Shown: in pieces, positions 7,857 through 15,877 of the stretch
Layout of the letters: each line of letters begins with the position of its first letter
Position numbering within the stretch: the stretch's first letter is position 1
DNA from: a virus
IMG/VR virus record: IMGVR_UViG_3300037848_000009
Location: 1-60,396 of that record
DNA length: 60,396 bases
Direction: 5' to 3' (one strand)
Program-made: the position numbers and the translations under genes
The notes under the pieces: model-generated
Told to the model about the DNA's origin: nothing
What the model saw: only the letters and a program-made list of their open reading frames with translations
Database searches by the model: none

Positions 7857-9268
7857 TGACTATTGAAGAAATCAAAAAACGCAGCGTCACGAGAGACGAT
7901 GACGACCATGGCGGCGTGTACCATTTCCATCTGCCGTTTGGAAGCTATACTGATAGTGTCAGCTTACCACCCGATCCGCCTGCGTACTGGAGCCGTAGCA
8001 GAGATGCACGATTGCGAGCCACAGTGCATCACGGCACAACCTGGCCGAATGCCGTAAGCATTGCTATCAGCAAAATGGCGTCCCTTGCGTGGGAGGTGTC
8101 TGGGCCGGTGCCGTTGCGGGTACGGCGGGCACAGCACCTACTCCATACCATTGGTGCGGGGAATGGATGGGTGTCGTTCCTCTCGAAGCATTTGCGCGAT
8201 TACTTGACGTGCGACAATGGTGCATTTGTGGAAGTGGTACGCGCAAGCTCCGTGCGAGGAAGCCGTATTCTTGGATTGATGCATCTGGATAGCTTGCGCT
8301 GTGAGCGAACAGAAAACAGTCGCGCCCCGGTCATCTACACCGACAAAAGAGGCAAACGGCACGAACTGCAATACTACCAGGTCATGAATATCACCGACAT
8401 GCCAAATCCTGCCGATGATGATGATTATCCAGGAGTCGGCTTGTGCGCTGCGAGCCGCGCCTATGAAGCCATTGTGAAGGCAGCAGCCATTGATCGGTAT
8501 TTTATTGAGAAGATTACTGGTAACCGCCCAACCGCGCTCCATTTCATCCAAGGCGTGAGCCAAAAACAACTTAATGACGCGTTTCGTACCAGCGATCAAC
8601 ACAGCGCCAGCAAGGGCTATGTCGTGTACAAAGGAGCGGTCATGATCCCGGTCCTCGGAGACACGGCCACGCAACTTATGACCGTACCCATCGCAGAAGT
8701 ACCAGACGGGTTTGACGCGGAGCAGGAGCGCCAGGACGCCGCGCGCCATATGGCCGGTGCCATTGGTATTGACCCGCAAGACCTGGACCCCAACCTGCTC
8801 GCTTCGCGTGCATTAGGCACTGGTGCCCAATCGCTGGTCATTGCCGCAAAGGAGAAAGGTCGGGGGCTGGCGGCCTGGCGACAGGCATGGACACACATGC
8901 TCAATGAGTACGTACTTCCTGCTAGTGTGACATTCGAGTTTGTGGAAGACGATCCGCGTGATGAAGACCTGCGCGCGGATGTCACCAAAAAACGTGGTGG
9001 ATACGTGGTGGACCTCGTGAAAAATGGCGTGATCAGCCCACAGGAGGCCGTGCAGTACCTTGTTGATTGGGATGAACTGCCGAAAGAGTTTCTCTCCAGC
9101 GATGAAACCCCGGACACAAGCCTGGGGGATGATGAGAAGCCAGGTGAGCCCCAACCAGACACCGCACCGATGCCGGATGTAACCGAAAAACAGACGCGCA
9201 ACGCGGCAATGGTTATTGACGAACAATTGCCACAAGCGCGCGCGCTCTTTCTGGAGGTAACCTCATGA
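7856..9268 (+). CDS. Portal protein
   Basis: 470 residues, starting at the ATG in the TGATG overlap with terL. Portal-type features are an N-terminal VSIAISKMASLAWEV region, LLHTIGAGNGWVSFLSKHL, VMNITDMPNPADDDDYPGVG, a central helical domain, and an acidic C-terminus from ~410. Position between terL and the head genes supports the call. It forms the dodecameric ring for DNA entry. The 3' end overlaps the next gene by ATGA. Confidence 0.85.
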   Translation: MTIEEIKKRSVTRDDDDHGGVYHFHLPFGSYTDSVSLPPDPPAYWSRSRDARLRATVHHGTTWPNAVSIAISKMASLAWEVSGPVPLRVRRAQHLLHTIGAGNGWVSFLSKHLRDYLTCDNGAFVEVVRASSVRGSRILGLMHLDSLRCERTENSRAPVIYTDKRGKRHELQYYQVMNITDMPNPADDDDYPGVGLCAASRAYEAIVKAAAIDRYFIEKITGNRPTALHFIQGVSQKQLNDAFRTSDQHSASKGYVVYKGAVMIPVLGDTATQLMTVPIAEVPDGFDAEQERQDAARHMAGAIGIDPQDLDPNLLASRALGTGAQSLVIAAKEKGRGLAAWRQAWTHMLNEYVLPASVTFEFVEDDPRDEDLRADVTKKRGGYVVDLVKNGVISPQEAVQYLVDWDELPKEFLSSDETPDTSLGDDEKPGEPQPDTAPMPDVTEKQTRNAAMVIDEQLPQARALFLEVTS

Positions 9269-9606
9269 CATATACGTATGACAGATGCGATAACGCGCTT
9301 GTGGCAGGCGGTACCGCGACGCCTATTGCGCACGCCAATGGCAAGCTCTACCATTACGCTGTGTCGGTTGGCAGTACCGCCACCGAAATTACATCAGCGA
9401 TCCTGCCACATGCCGAGCGCGTGGATATTGCTATTAAAAATCCATCAGCAGACACGGTTTACATTGGCGATGAAAATGTGACGACTGCGACCGGGTTCCC
9501 ACTGGCCCAGAACGAGAGCATCGTCATAGCCAGTACTGATTGCCCAATCTATGCTATCGGTGCAGATCAAGCCAGTATTGATTTGCGAGTTCTGGAGATC
9601 ATTTGA
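9265..9606 (+). CDS. Small beta-rich virion protein candidate
   Basis: 113 residues, ATGA-coupled to the portal gene. It is rich in beta-strand-type sequence (YHYAVSVGSTATEITSAIL, RVDIAIKNPSADTVYIGDEN, SIVIASTDCPIYAIGAD). Such proteins often decorate heads or act as small adaptor proteins. No family is recognised, so the structural role is inferred from its place. Confidence 0.6.
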   Translation: MTYTYDRCDNALVAGGTATPIAHANGKLYHYAVSVGSTATEITSAILPHAERVDIAIKNPSADTVYIGDENVTTATGFPLAQNESIVIASTDCPIYAIGADQASIDLRVLEII

Positions 9607-10361
9607 TGACCGGCATTCGCATTACTCCTGCGGGCGCGCCATTGTATGTAGGCGCAATTTCGCCGGGCATACAGGTTGCCCAGAGCGGCGGCGCTGCCCC
9701 ATCGCCCCTGCTCACCGACCTCGTGGCCTACTGGAAACTGGACGACCTGACGTGGTCAGACAGCGTTGGCAGCAACGACCTGACCAACAACGGCAGCGTG
9801 ACGGTAGGCACACCAAAAGTCGGCGCAGGGAGTGCATCGTTTGATGCCACGAACTATCTCTCTGTAACCAGTACGAGCTTCCAGACAGGAAACATTGATT
9901 TCACATTGGCGTGTTGGATCTATCCTCGCTCTGTTTCGGGTATCAAAGGCATCCTGAACAAATACGAATCAGTGACAGATCAACGTGAATATCAATTATT
10001 TACGTCTGGTACGTCGGTGCAGTTTGTCGTATCGTCGCAGGGCGTCATAGGATTTAACAGCAATGTTGCAACGCCAACATCTACCATATCGCTGAATACG
10101 TGGTATTTTGTGGTTGCGTGGCACGATGCGACTGCACAGACGATCAATATCCAGGTAGACAATGGCACAACGTATAGTGCATCACACTCAGGTGGCGTAT
10201 TTGTTGGCACCAGCCCATTCCAGGTCGGCACAGCTGTGACAGACACCTTTCTCTGGATTGGACGGATTGATGAAGTGGCGCTCTGGAAACGTCTACTCAC
10301 ATTGAGCGAAATCAGCGACCTGTACAATAGCGGATCAGGGTTAAGTTATCCATTTAGTTAA
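9606..10361 (+). CDS. LamG-like (concanavalin-fold) domain protein
   Basis: 251 residues, ATG in a TGATG overlap with the previous stop. From ~residue 40 it is a LamG/concanavalin A-like domain: LVAYWKLDDLTWSDSVGSND, SFDATNYLSV, FTLACWIYP, LNTWYFVVAWH, FLWIGRIDEVALWKRLLTLSEI. This fold binds glycans or proteins. In a head operon it probably decorates the capsid or aids host adsorption. Confidence 0.8.
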   Translation: MTGIRITPAGAPLYVGAISPGIQVAQSGGAAPSPLLTDLVAYWKLDDLTWSDSVGSNDLTNNGSVTVGTPKVGAGSASFDATNYLSVTSTSFQTGNIDFTLACWIYPRSVSGIKGILNKYESVTDQREYQLFTSGTSVQFVVSSQGVIGFNSNVATPTSTISLNTWYFVVAWHDATAQTINIQVDNGTTYSASHSGGVFVGTSPFQVGTAVTDTFLWIGRIDEVALWKRLLTLSEISDLYNSGSGLSYPFS

Positions 10362-10375
10362 AAAGAGGTGAAAGT

Positions 10376-10645
10376 ATGGCAGTGACGTATATTAAAGTAG
10401 ACGTATCAAAGCGATTGGGCGCGGATTTGCGGCAGACGGTGGTATACGGCGAGCAGTTTGATGAGCGCCTGCACCGATTGAAAGACGTGATGGACACGAT
10501 GATCGACGGGACGGACTACAGCCGCCTGGAAACCGAGTTCGGGTTGGTGACGGGCAAGGGCGAGACAGTCTACAATCTCGTAGCGGGCGCGGCTACGGAC
10601 GTGAGCGGGGTGAATATCACGCAACTTCTCAATCGGCTGGGATAA
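10376..10645 (+). CDS. Small conserved head-region protein
   Basis: 89 residues with AAAGAGGTGAAAG 4-5 nt upstream of the ATG. The sequence is mixed alpha/beta with no recognised motif (LKDVMDTMIDGTDYSRLETEFGL, then GETVYNLVAGAATDV). It lies in the head operon 14 nt after the LamG gene. Function unknown. Confidence 0.6.
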   Translation: MAVTYIKVDVSKRLGADLRQTVVYGEQFDERLHRLKDVMDTMIDGTDYSRLETEFGLVTGKGETVYNLVAGAATDVSGVNITQLLNRLG

Positions 10646-10649
10646 CAGC

Positions 10650-11195
10650 ATGGACGAACTGGACGAACTGATAGCGCGGTTTGAGGCCGAGGTGCGCATC
10701 TTGATGGCGCGTCTTGAGTCAGGCAGCATCACGCCTGAAGCATGGCAGGCAGAGTTTGAAGACCTGCTTGCTCGCTATCACACGGCAGCGTCAATGACGG
10801 GCGTCGGTTCGGATGACCTTCCCCCTGCCGTACGCAGTCAGCTTGTTGCGGGGGTTCAGTCGCAGTTTGCATTCCTGGACGGCTTTCGTATCGAAATCCA
10901 GGGCACTGATGAATATATGGCAGGATGGAATGCCCGTGCGGATATGTATGCGAAGTCTATCAAAACCCCGTATTGGCAGGGACGCACCCGCATGCTGCCG
11001 TTGCCAGCCATGCCAGCAGAGGGGACCCAATGCCTCACCAACTGTGGCTGCAGTTGGGATATTGTCACCATTGATGAGGAGGCCGGGGATTATGATTGCT
11101 TCTGGCGGCGCGGGAAAGACGATAGTTGTCAAACGTGCATTGCCCGCGAGCAAAACTGGTCGCCGTTGCAAGTACGGGGAGGCGCGTTGATTTGA
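10650..11195 (+). CDS. Cys-rich head protein (minor head/morphogenesis-like)
   Basis: 181 residues. The N-terminal half is helical (LDELIARFEAEVRILMARLE, SGSITPEAWQAEFEDLLARYH). The C-terminal third has a probable zinc site: CLTNCGCSW, DYDCFWRR, DSCQTC. The pairing of a helical segment with a C-terminal Cys cluster resembles the ends of Mu F/SPP1 gp7-type minor head proteins, and the place (after the portal) agrees. Weak call on family. Confidence 0.5.
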   Translation: MDELDELIARFEAEVRILMARLESGSITPEAWQAEFEDLLARYHTAASMTGVGSDDLPPAVRSQLVAGVQSQFAFLDGFRIEIQGTDEYMAGWNARADMYAKSIKTPYWQGRTRMLPLPAMPAEGTQCLTNCGCSWDIVTIDEEAGDYDCFWRRGKDDSCQTCIAREQNWSPLQVRGGALI

Positions 11196-11665
11196 AACCG
11201 CAAATCAAGGTTATTGTGCCAAAAGATTTGGCGATTGACCAGAGACGACTGAACCGCGCCATCGAAAATGGATTGAACGCCAGTGCGCAGGCAGCGAAAG
11301 CCGATTTCGATGTCACGACGCAAACATGGAAAACAGATGTGACATTCAGCATCAAAAAGCGAAACAAAGCACGCCGCGTGACAACAAGCAACCGCATCTA
11401 TGGCTATGTAAATGATGGCACTCGACCGCACATCATTCGCCCGAAACGCGCGCGGGCCTTGACGTTTTTGACGCCATATCGAGCAAAGACAAAGCCGCGC
11501 AAAATCAGGAGCGGGCGCGGCGGCGTTGGAAATACAATCGTCTACACAAAAATCGTGCAACATCCAGGCACGACAGCACGCGAATTTGACAAAACAATCC
11601 AGGAGAAATGGAGACGGGCATTCCCAACCACCATGCAACGCGCCATTGACAGCGAGGTGCGCTAA
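11192..11665 (+). CDS. HK97 gp10-like tail completion protein
   Basis: 157 residues from the TTG at 11192 (TTGA overlap with the previous stop; GGGGAGG ~10 nt upstream). An upstream in-frame ATG at 11126 would give 179 residues but lies deep in the previous gene. The pattern GYVNDGTRPHIIRPKRARAL, then VQHPGTTAREF, is characteristic of HK97 gp10-like proteins, which finish the head-tail joint. Strongly basic. Confidence 0.7.
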   Translation: MKPQIKVIVPKDLAIDQRRLNRAIENGLNASAQAAKADFDVTTQTWKTDVTFSIKKRNKARRVTTSNRIYGYVNDGTRPHIIRPKRARALTFLTPYRAKTKPRKIRSGRGGVGNTIVYTKIVQHPGTTAREFDKTIQEKWRRAFPTTMQRAIDSEVR

Positions 11666-12468
11666 TGCCCACGATGATTGACATAGGGATGTTGCCACAT
11701 TTGCCCCAGCCAGAAACCGAGGCAGAGGCGGCGTGGTTCGAGCGTGATGGCCTCCTGCGGGCGTGGATAGCACGGCACGGCTACCGCTCGTTCATCCGGT
11801 GCCCGGTGGTGCGGTCAACGATGTTTGTTGGTAATCAACCGTTTGTGCAGGATGAATATGCGTGGTTGCAGTCGCTCCCTGATTGGCAGGAGCGCTGGTA
11901 TCCTGCCACACGAGAGAGCTGGATTGGCGCCCCGCCTGCCAGCGATCCAGACGTAGGGACCAGTAGTCAGCTTATTCACCACGCGCATACTGCTGCGCAT
12001 TACGAACAATGGCGCGGCATATCAATCGCTGCCTATGATGCAATTGTTGAGGTTGGCGGCGGCTATGGCAGTTTTGCGCGACTGTGTCATAACTTAGGGT
12101 TTCGCGGGGACTATATCCTGTATGACCTTCCGGCGTTTGCCGCGTTGCAATCCTGGTATACAGCGCAAGCTGGGGTGGTAGCTGAGTGCTATTATGATCG
12201 TGAGGCGTGGCAACGTCGTGTCGCCACGATCACCGGGCATACCTTGTTCGTTAGTCTATGGGCGCTCTCGGAAACCAGTGCTCGCCAGCGACAGCCATTA
12301 TTGCAAGCGATACGCAACATCGATGATTTTTGTATTGCGTACCAGGGGCGGTTTCGAGAGATGCACAACGGCCCAGCGTTTCAGGAGTGGACAGCAACAA
12401 TGCCTGAACACACGTGGCGCACCGAGCGGTCATTCTTGTTCGGGAGGAGACGTAATGAAATGGACTAG
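11665..12468 (+). CDS. Putative sugar O-methyltransferase
   Basis: 267 residues, TAATG-coupled to the gp10-like gene. The SAM-binding motif I is AIVEVGGGYGSFARLC (~residues 128-143), followed by GDYILYDLPAFAALQ and LFVSLWALSETS. This matches the 'putative sugar O-methyltransferase' group found in surface-polysaccharide clusters. It could methylate sugars placed by the glycosyltransferases at 17334-20758. An auxiliary gene set within the head module. Confidence 0.75.
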   Translation: MPTMIDIGMLPHLPQPETEAEAAWFERDGLLRAWIARHGYRSFIRCPVVRSTMFVGNQPFVQDEYAWLQSLPDWQERWYPATRESWIGAPPASDPDVGTSSQLIHHAHTAAHYEQWRGISIAAYDAIVEVGGGYGSFARLCHNLGFRGDYILYDLPAFAALQSWYTAQAGVVAECYYDREAWQRRVATITGHTLFVSLWALSETSARQRQPLLQAIRNIDDFCIAYQGRFREMHNGPAFQEWTATMPEHTWRTERSFLFGRRRNEMD

Positions 12469-12688
12469 TATACATGCTGCCTTGCCAGAACCAGGCGAAA
12501 CCGTTCTGGCCTGGGGTGCCGAAGGGTATAGCCTGGCGCGTTGTGTGCGAAAAGGGCCGGGTCCACAAGACTATATCTGGATGGGAGTATCGTTTCTCCT
12601 TGGGGAAGAAGGATGCGCAATGACTAGCGTGCAGGTGTCACACTGGCAACATCTGCCCAGGCCGCCGAAACGGGAACCCCACACATGA
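12455..12688 (+). CDS. DUF551-like small protein
   Basis: 77 residues from the ATG at 12455 with GGAGGAGA just upstream. It begins WTSIHAALPEPGETVLAWG and ends VSHWQHLPRPP, matching the DUF551 pattern common in phages. Function unknown. It overlaps both neighbours. Confidence 0.75.
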   Translation: MKWTSIHAALPEPGETVLAWGAEGYSLARCVRKGPGPQDYIWMGVSFLLGEEGCAMTSVQVSHWQHLPRPPKREPHT

Positions 12689-13257
12689 CTACTGTTGATC
12701 GCATCGTTGAGGCTGTAGACTATAAGCAGCTTGCTCAACAGTTAGAAACGGTGCAATCGTTTTTGCGGCCTGATGAGATGCGGCTGCTCTATGATCTGGC
12801 GCAGCCTGGATACCGATGTGCTGATCTTGGGGTGGGGGCTGGAAAGAGCACCATGCTCATGGCAGCACGCGCGCACGTCGTTGCGGTGTCGCTGTGGCAT
12901 TGGCCTGGCGAGGGCGATTGTGCTGCCTTTCAGGCAACACTCGAAAAGTTTCCGGATTGTGCCGAGCGCATTACTGCAATCTGCGCAGACACGGCCCAGA
13001 CCGGGCGGCAACTTGCACCGTTCGGGCCGCAGTTTGATGTTATCTTTATCGATGCCGGGCACCAGGAGCACGACGTGCAGGCGGATGTTCTTGCGTGGGC
13101 ACCGCTCCTCTCATCTCGTGGCGTGCTGGTGTTTCACGATTACTCGCCCCGATGGGTCGGGGTGCGAACGGTGGTAGATCGGATGTGTGAGAACGGATGG
13201 GAATGTGTGCAGTCTGTGCAGTCGATACGCGTGTTAAAGAAAGGTACTGACCAATGA
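12685..13257 (+). CDS. Class I SAM-dependent methyltransferase
   Basis: 190 residues, ATGA-coupled to the DUF551 gene. Motif I is CADLGVGAGKSTMLMA (residues ~48-63), followed by FDVIFIDAGHQEHDVQADVL and GVLVFHDYSP. This is the Methyltransf_24 type used in glycan and natural-product methylation. It is likely a second tailoring enzyme for virion or host glycans. Confidence 0.8.
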   Translation: MTTVDRIVEAVDYKQLAQQLETVQSFLRPDEMRLLYDLAQPGYRCADLGVGAGKSTMLMAARAHVVAVSLWHWPGEGDCAAFQATLEKFPDCAERITAICADTAQTGRQLAPFGPQFDVIFIDAGHQEHDVQADVLAWAPLLSSRGVLVFHDYSPRWVGVRTVVDRMCENGWECVQSVQSIRVLKKGTDQ

Positions 13258-13568
13258 CCAGGGGCGGCTGCGTTCCATCCGCACAACCAACATCATACAG
13301 TTTAGAACACATCGAGCGTGTGCAGACGTTTATGCGCGACGTAGACGCCACCGCTCGTGAGCACGCCGATACACGCGGCGCGGTAGTAGTGACGATAGAC
13401 GAGCCAGTACATATTGCGTATGTGCCTGTTGAGTGCCTGACTGGTATAGTTCCGCCCGAATTGGCACCGAAGGTACGCGAGTATGATATGGCGAAAGAAT
13501 ACGTAGTAATTGCGGTAGATTTAAACAAGCAGTCGTTGGAATATCGCATTGTGAAACGGGGTGAGTGA
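13254..13568 (+). CDS. Hypothetical protein
   Basis: 104 residues, ATGA-coupled to the methyltransferase. N-terminal helical region (LEHIERVQTFMRDVDATARE), C-terminal beta-strands (YVVIAVDLNKQSLEYRIVKR). No recognised family. Confidence 0.6.
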   Translation: MTRGGCVPSAQPTSYSLEHIERVQTFMRDVDATAREHADTRGAVVVTIDEPVHIAYVPVECLTGIVPPELAPKVREYDMAKEYVVIAVDLNKQSLEYRIVKRGE

Positions 13569-13571
13569 ACA

Positions 13572-13796
13572 ATGACAGCCCATTACCACGACCTCCAACG
13601 CGAACAGACCCGCCGCCGCTATGCGGTGTGCGCGGCGCTGCTTGGCTTGCTAGACGTGGTAGAGTCGGGTGGTCAGGCCGAACGACAGGCACGGGCCCTG
13701 CTCTCGACATTGGAGGCCGAATTGCAGACCCGGCCTAGTGTACCTACACGGGAACAACAAAGGGCAGGCTTGCAGACTATAAAGCGCAAAGACTAG
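13572..13796 (+). CDS. Small helical hypothetical protein
   Basis: 74 residues, charged and helical (LQREQTRRRYAVCAALLGLL, QAERQARALLSTLEAELQTR). Last gene before the promoter/terminator region at 13805-13896. Function unknown. Confidence 0.5.
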   Translation: MTAHYHDLQREQTRRRYAVCAALLGLLDVVESGGQAERQARALLSTLEAELQTRPSVPTREQQRAGLQTIKRKD

Positions 13797-13804
13797 CATC
13801 GGCA

Positions 13805-13813
13805 TGCTATAAT
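13805..13813 (+). promoter_or_regulatory. Extended -10 promoter before capsid genes
   Basis: TGC + TATAAT (-10 at 13808-13813), a consensus extended -10. No clear -35. A transcript from here would begin near 13820 and meet the terminator at 13857-13896. Confidence 0.6.
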
Positions 13814-13856
13814 ACAGACAGAATTATATATATACAACCCAACCCCGAAAGGGCAT

Positions 13857-13896
13857 CGGTGTTTTTCTCTATCAGGAGAAGAGCGCCGTTTTTTTT
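13857..13896 (+). terminator. Intrinsic terminator/attenuator before the protease-capsid genes
   Basis: Arms 13857-13869 (CGGTGTTTTTCTC) and 13876-13888 (GAGAAGAGCGCCG) pair over 13 positions with G-U wobbles, then eight T residues follow. It lies inside the rightward late operon, between the small genes and the protease gene, so it must be read through or regulated. Confidence 0.8.
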
Positions 13897-13903
13897 GTTG
13901 TTT

Positions 13904-15877
13904 ATGCCATACAGTGTTATAAATCGGAATAATATGCATTGTGTTGTAAAGCGGGACGATCCCGATGGGCGCGTGTTCGGTTGCCATCAGGACCCGCAGC
14001 GGGCGTATGCACAGATTGCCGCCATCGAAGCCAGCGAATACAGCACCAAAGCAGACCAGGATGAGATAGACGAAACATTTGCTCAGTATCACGACCTGGT
14101 CAACATGTCCGCATCTGAACTCGAAGCCTGGGCAGACACCGAGGCCAGCACCATGGCGAGCCTGAGCCGCGCGCCGATCAATCGCAACCTGCGACTATTG
14201 CGCACTCCGAAAGATGAATGGGGTAGTGATGAGGTACGCGAGGCAAACCGTACCATCAGCTTTATTAGCCGAATGAGTGCTGCCGAGCAGGGGGAGCCCG
14301 TCATCACGCAGGGCGGGCGCGACTACAGCAAGCGAGATATCTCACTCCTCAATTGGGCACACGACCCAGCAAAGACGAAAGAAACAGATGTACCGGAAGG
14401 CGTGCGTCATCCTGACCTCTGGCAGCAAGCACGCAACACGGTGCGTAATCGGGTACGCACCTGGCCGAGCGCCTATGCCAGTGGGCAGGTTGTCCAGGAA
14501 TACGAACGATTGGGTGGCACGTACACGAATGAAAAAGCTCTTGACGAATGGTTTGCAGAGCGTTGGGTTGACATAAGCCGCCCGAAAGATGGCGGCGGGT
14601 TTGAGCCGTGCGGACGCGATACGGCCAATATGAGTGAGGAAGACTACCGTCGCGCATACCCGAAATGCCTCCCGGCTCGTGAAGCAGCAGCACTCAGCGA
14701 AGCGGAACGTCAACGCCTGATTGACCGCAAACGCGATGCCCCAAACACTCCCGGCAGTCCGAGTTACGTGAGTAGCGATCCTGATCCTCGGCGCGGAAAA
14801 GGCTTGTTCACGGTGTTCAAGCAGGCGAACGGCGACTATCGCTGGGTCGCAATCAGCAGCACTGCCTATCTGGATCGAGACAACGAAATTGTCAGCACAA
14901 AGGCGTTGCAAGGGGTGGTGCAGCGTGGCGATCAGACAGGCGACCGAGGGGTGTTGCGCTGGTGGCATATGCAAGGCTCGGACCTGGGCAGTATTGATTT
15001 TCAGGCGCTCTCATCCAATGATCGGCTCCTGGTGGAGAGCGGGACGTTTGATGACCAGCGCGTTGCGCAATCGGTTGCGGCAAAGCAACACACGTTAGGG
15101 CTATCCATTGGCTTCAGCCATGCCGAAAGCGAGCCAGGGCCAGATGGCGTGTTTGATGATATCAGAAAATTTGAAACAAGCTTGCTACCAAAAGAGATGG
15201 CGAGCAATCGGTTTACCAGCCTGACAACAGTAGAGGAGAAGTCTATGGATACGGAAAAAATCAAGGCACTGAAGGCGCTTTTGGGCGACAGTGACGCATT
15301 CGGCGAGGTACTTGAAAAGATCGAGAAGACCAACAAGGCCGCGCAAGCATCAGGAGTGCGGTACAAAGACGCCGACACCATTGTCACGCCTGATGGGCGA
15401 GAATGGCGATATACGGACGGCAGCTTTGAAGTGGTGCCAGAGCCCGAACCAGTGCAGAGCGAAAAAATGGCAATGCCGATAGGGCGTGACGAACTCGCGT
15501 CGCTGGTGCGTAGCGCGATGATGACTGCAATGGATATGTATGTCAGCAAGATCGAAGACGGCATGGAAGAGAAGATGCGCAAGATGATGGGCGAATACGA
15601 CCGCAAGATGGAAGGCTCTTCGATGAAGGCCACCGATGGAGTAAAGTCAGCACTGGAAACCCTGAAACAGGAGCGCGCCGCATTGGGGGAAGAATTGAAA
15701 GATGTCAATCGTCGCCTTGAGGAATTGGAAGGCGATCAACCTCGTGCGAACGGGTATCGCGCCAGCATCGCAGAGGACACGGTTACAGACAAAGCCGCCC
15801 CACGGCCACCACAGGGCGAGGATGTACTTGGTGAGATTACTAGCGCGCTGTTTGGCATGAATGGAGGGTCACGGTAA
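13904..15877 (+). CDS. Prohead protease-scaffold polyprotein
   Basis: 657 residues from the ATG at 13904 (MPYSV); a start at 13859 would overlap the terminator. Order: an N-terminal CVVKRDDPDGRVFGCHQDP domain; a SKRDISLLNWAHDPAKT region; a DUF5872-like Cys block (WVDISRPKDGGGFEPCGR, YPKCLPAREAA, residues ~220-265); and a herpes/HK97-type protease (RWVAISSTAYLDRDNEIVS, His in RWWHMQGS ~353, Ser in LGLSIGFSH ~400). From ~448 it is coiled-coil scaffold. An internal SD (GAGGAGA) and in-frame ATG at 15245 could make scaffold alone. It precedes the capsid gene with a TAATG overlap. Confidence 0.88.
   Translation: MPYSVINRNNMHCVVKRDDPDGRVFGCHQDPQRAYAQIAAIEASEYSTKADQDEIDETFAQYHDLVNMSASELEAWADTEASTMASLSRAPINRNLRLLRTPKDEWGSDEVREANRTISFISRMSAAEQGEPVITQGGRDYSKRDISLLNWAHDPAKTKETDVPEGVRHPDLWQQARNTVRNRVRTWPSAYASGQVVQEYERLGGTYTNEKALDEWFAERWVDISRPKDGGGFEPCGRDTANMSEEDYRRAYPKCLPAREAAALSEAERQRLIDRKRDAPNTPGSPSYVSSDPDPRRGKGLFTVFKQANGDYRWVAISSTAYLDRDNEIVSTKALQGVVQRGDQTGDRGVLRWWHMQGSDLGSIDFQALSSNDRLLVESGTFDDQRVAQSVAAKQHTLGLSIGFSHAESEPGPDGVFDDIRKFETSLLPKEMASNRFTSLTTVEEKSMDTEKIKALKALLGDSDAFGEVLEKIEKTNKAAQASGVRYKDADTIVTPDGREWRYTDGSFEVVPEPEPVQSEKMAMPIGRDELASLVRSAMMTAMDMYVSKIEDGMEEKMRKMMGEYDRKMEGSSMKATDGVKSALETLKQERAALGEELKDVNRRLEELEGDQPRANGYRASIAEDTVTDKAAPRPPQGEDVLGEITSALFGMNGGSR
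15245..15877 (+). CDS. Nested scaffold protein (internal start)
   Basis: An in-frame ATG at 15245 has GAGGAGA 5 nt upstream, exactly where the protease domain ends and the coiled-coil scaffold begins (MDTEKIKALKALLGDSDAF). The 210-residue product is helical and acidic with a long coiled coil near its end. Nested protease/scaffold genes are established for lambda C/Nu3 and others. Here it is inferred from the ribosome site and domain border. Confidence 0.6.
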   Translation: MDTEKIKALKALLGDSDAFGEVLEKIEKTNKAAQASGVRYKDADTIVTPDGREWRYTDGSFEVVPEPEPVQSEKMAMPIGRDELASLVRSAMMTAMDMYVSKIEDGMEEKMRKMMGEYDRKMEGSSMKATDGVKSALETLKQERAALGEELKDVNRRLEELEGDQPRANGYRASIAEDTVTDKAAPRPPQGEDVLGEITSALFGMNGGSR

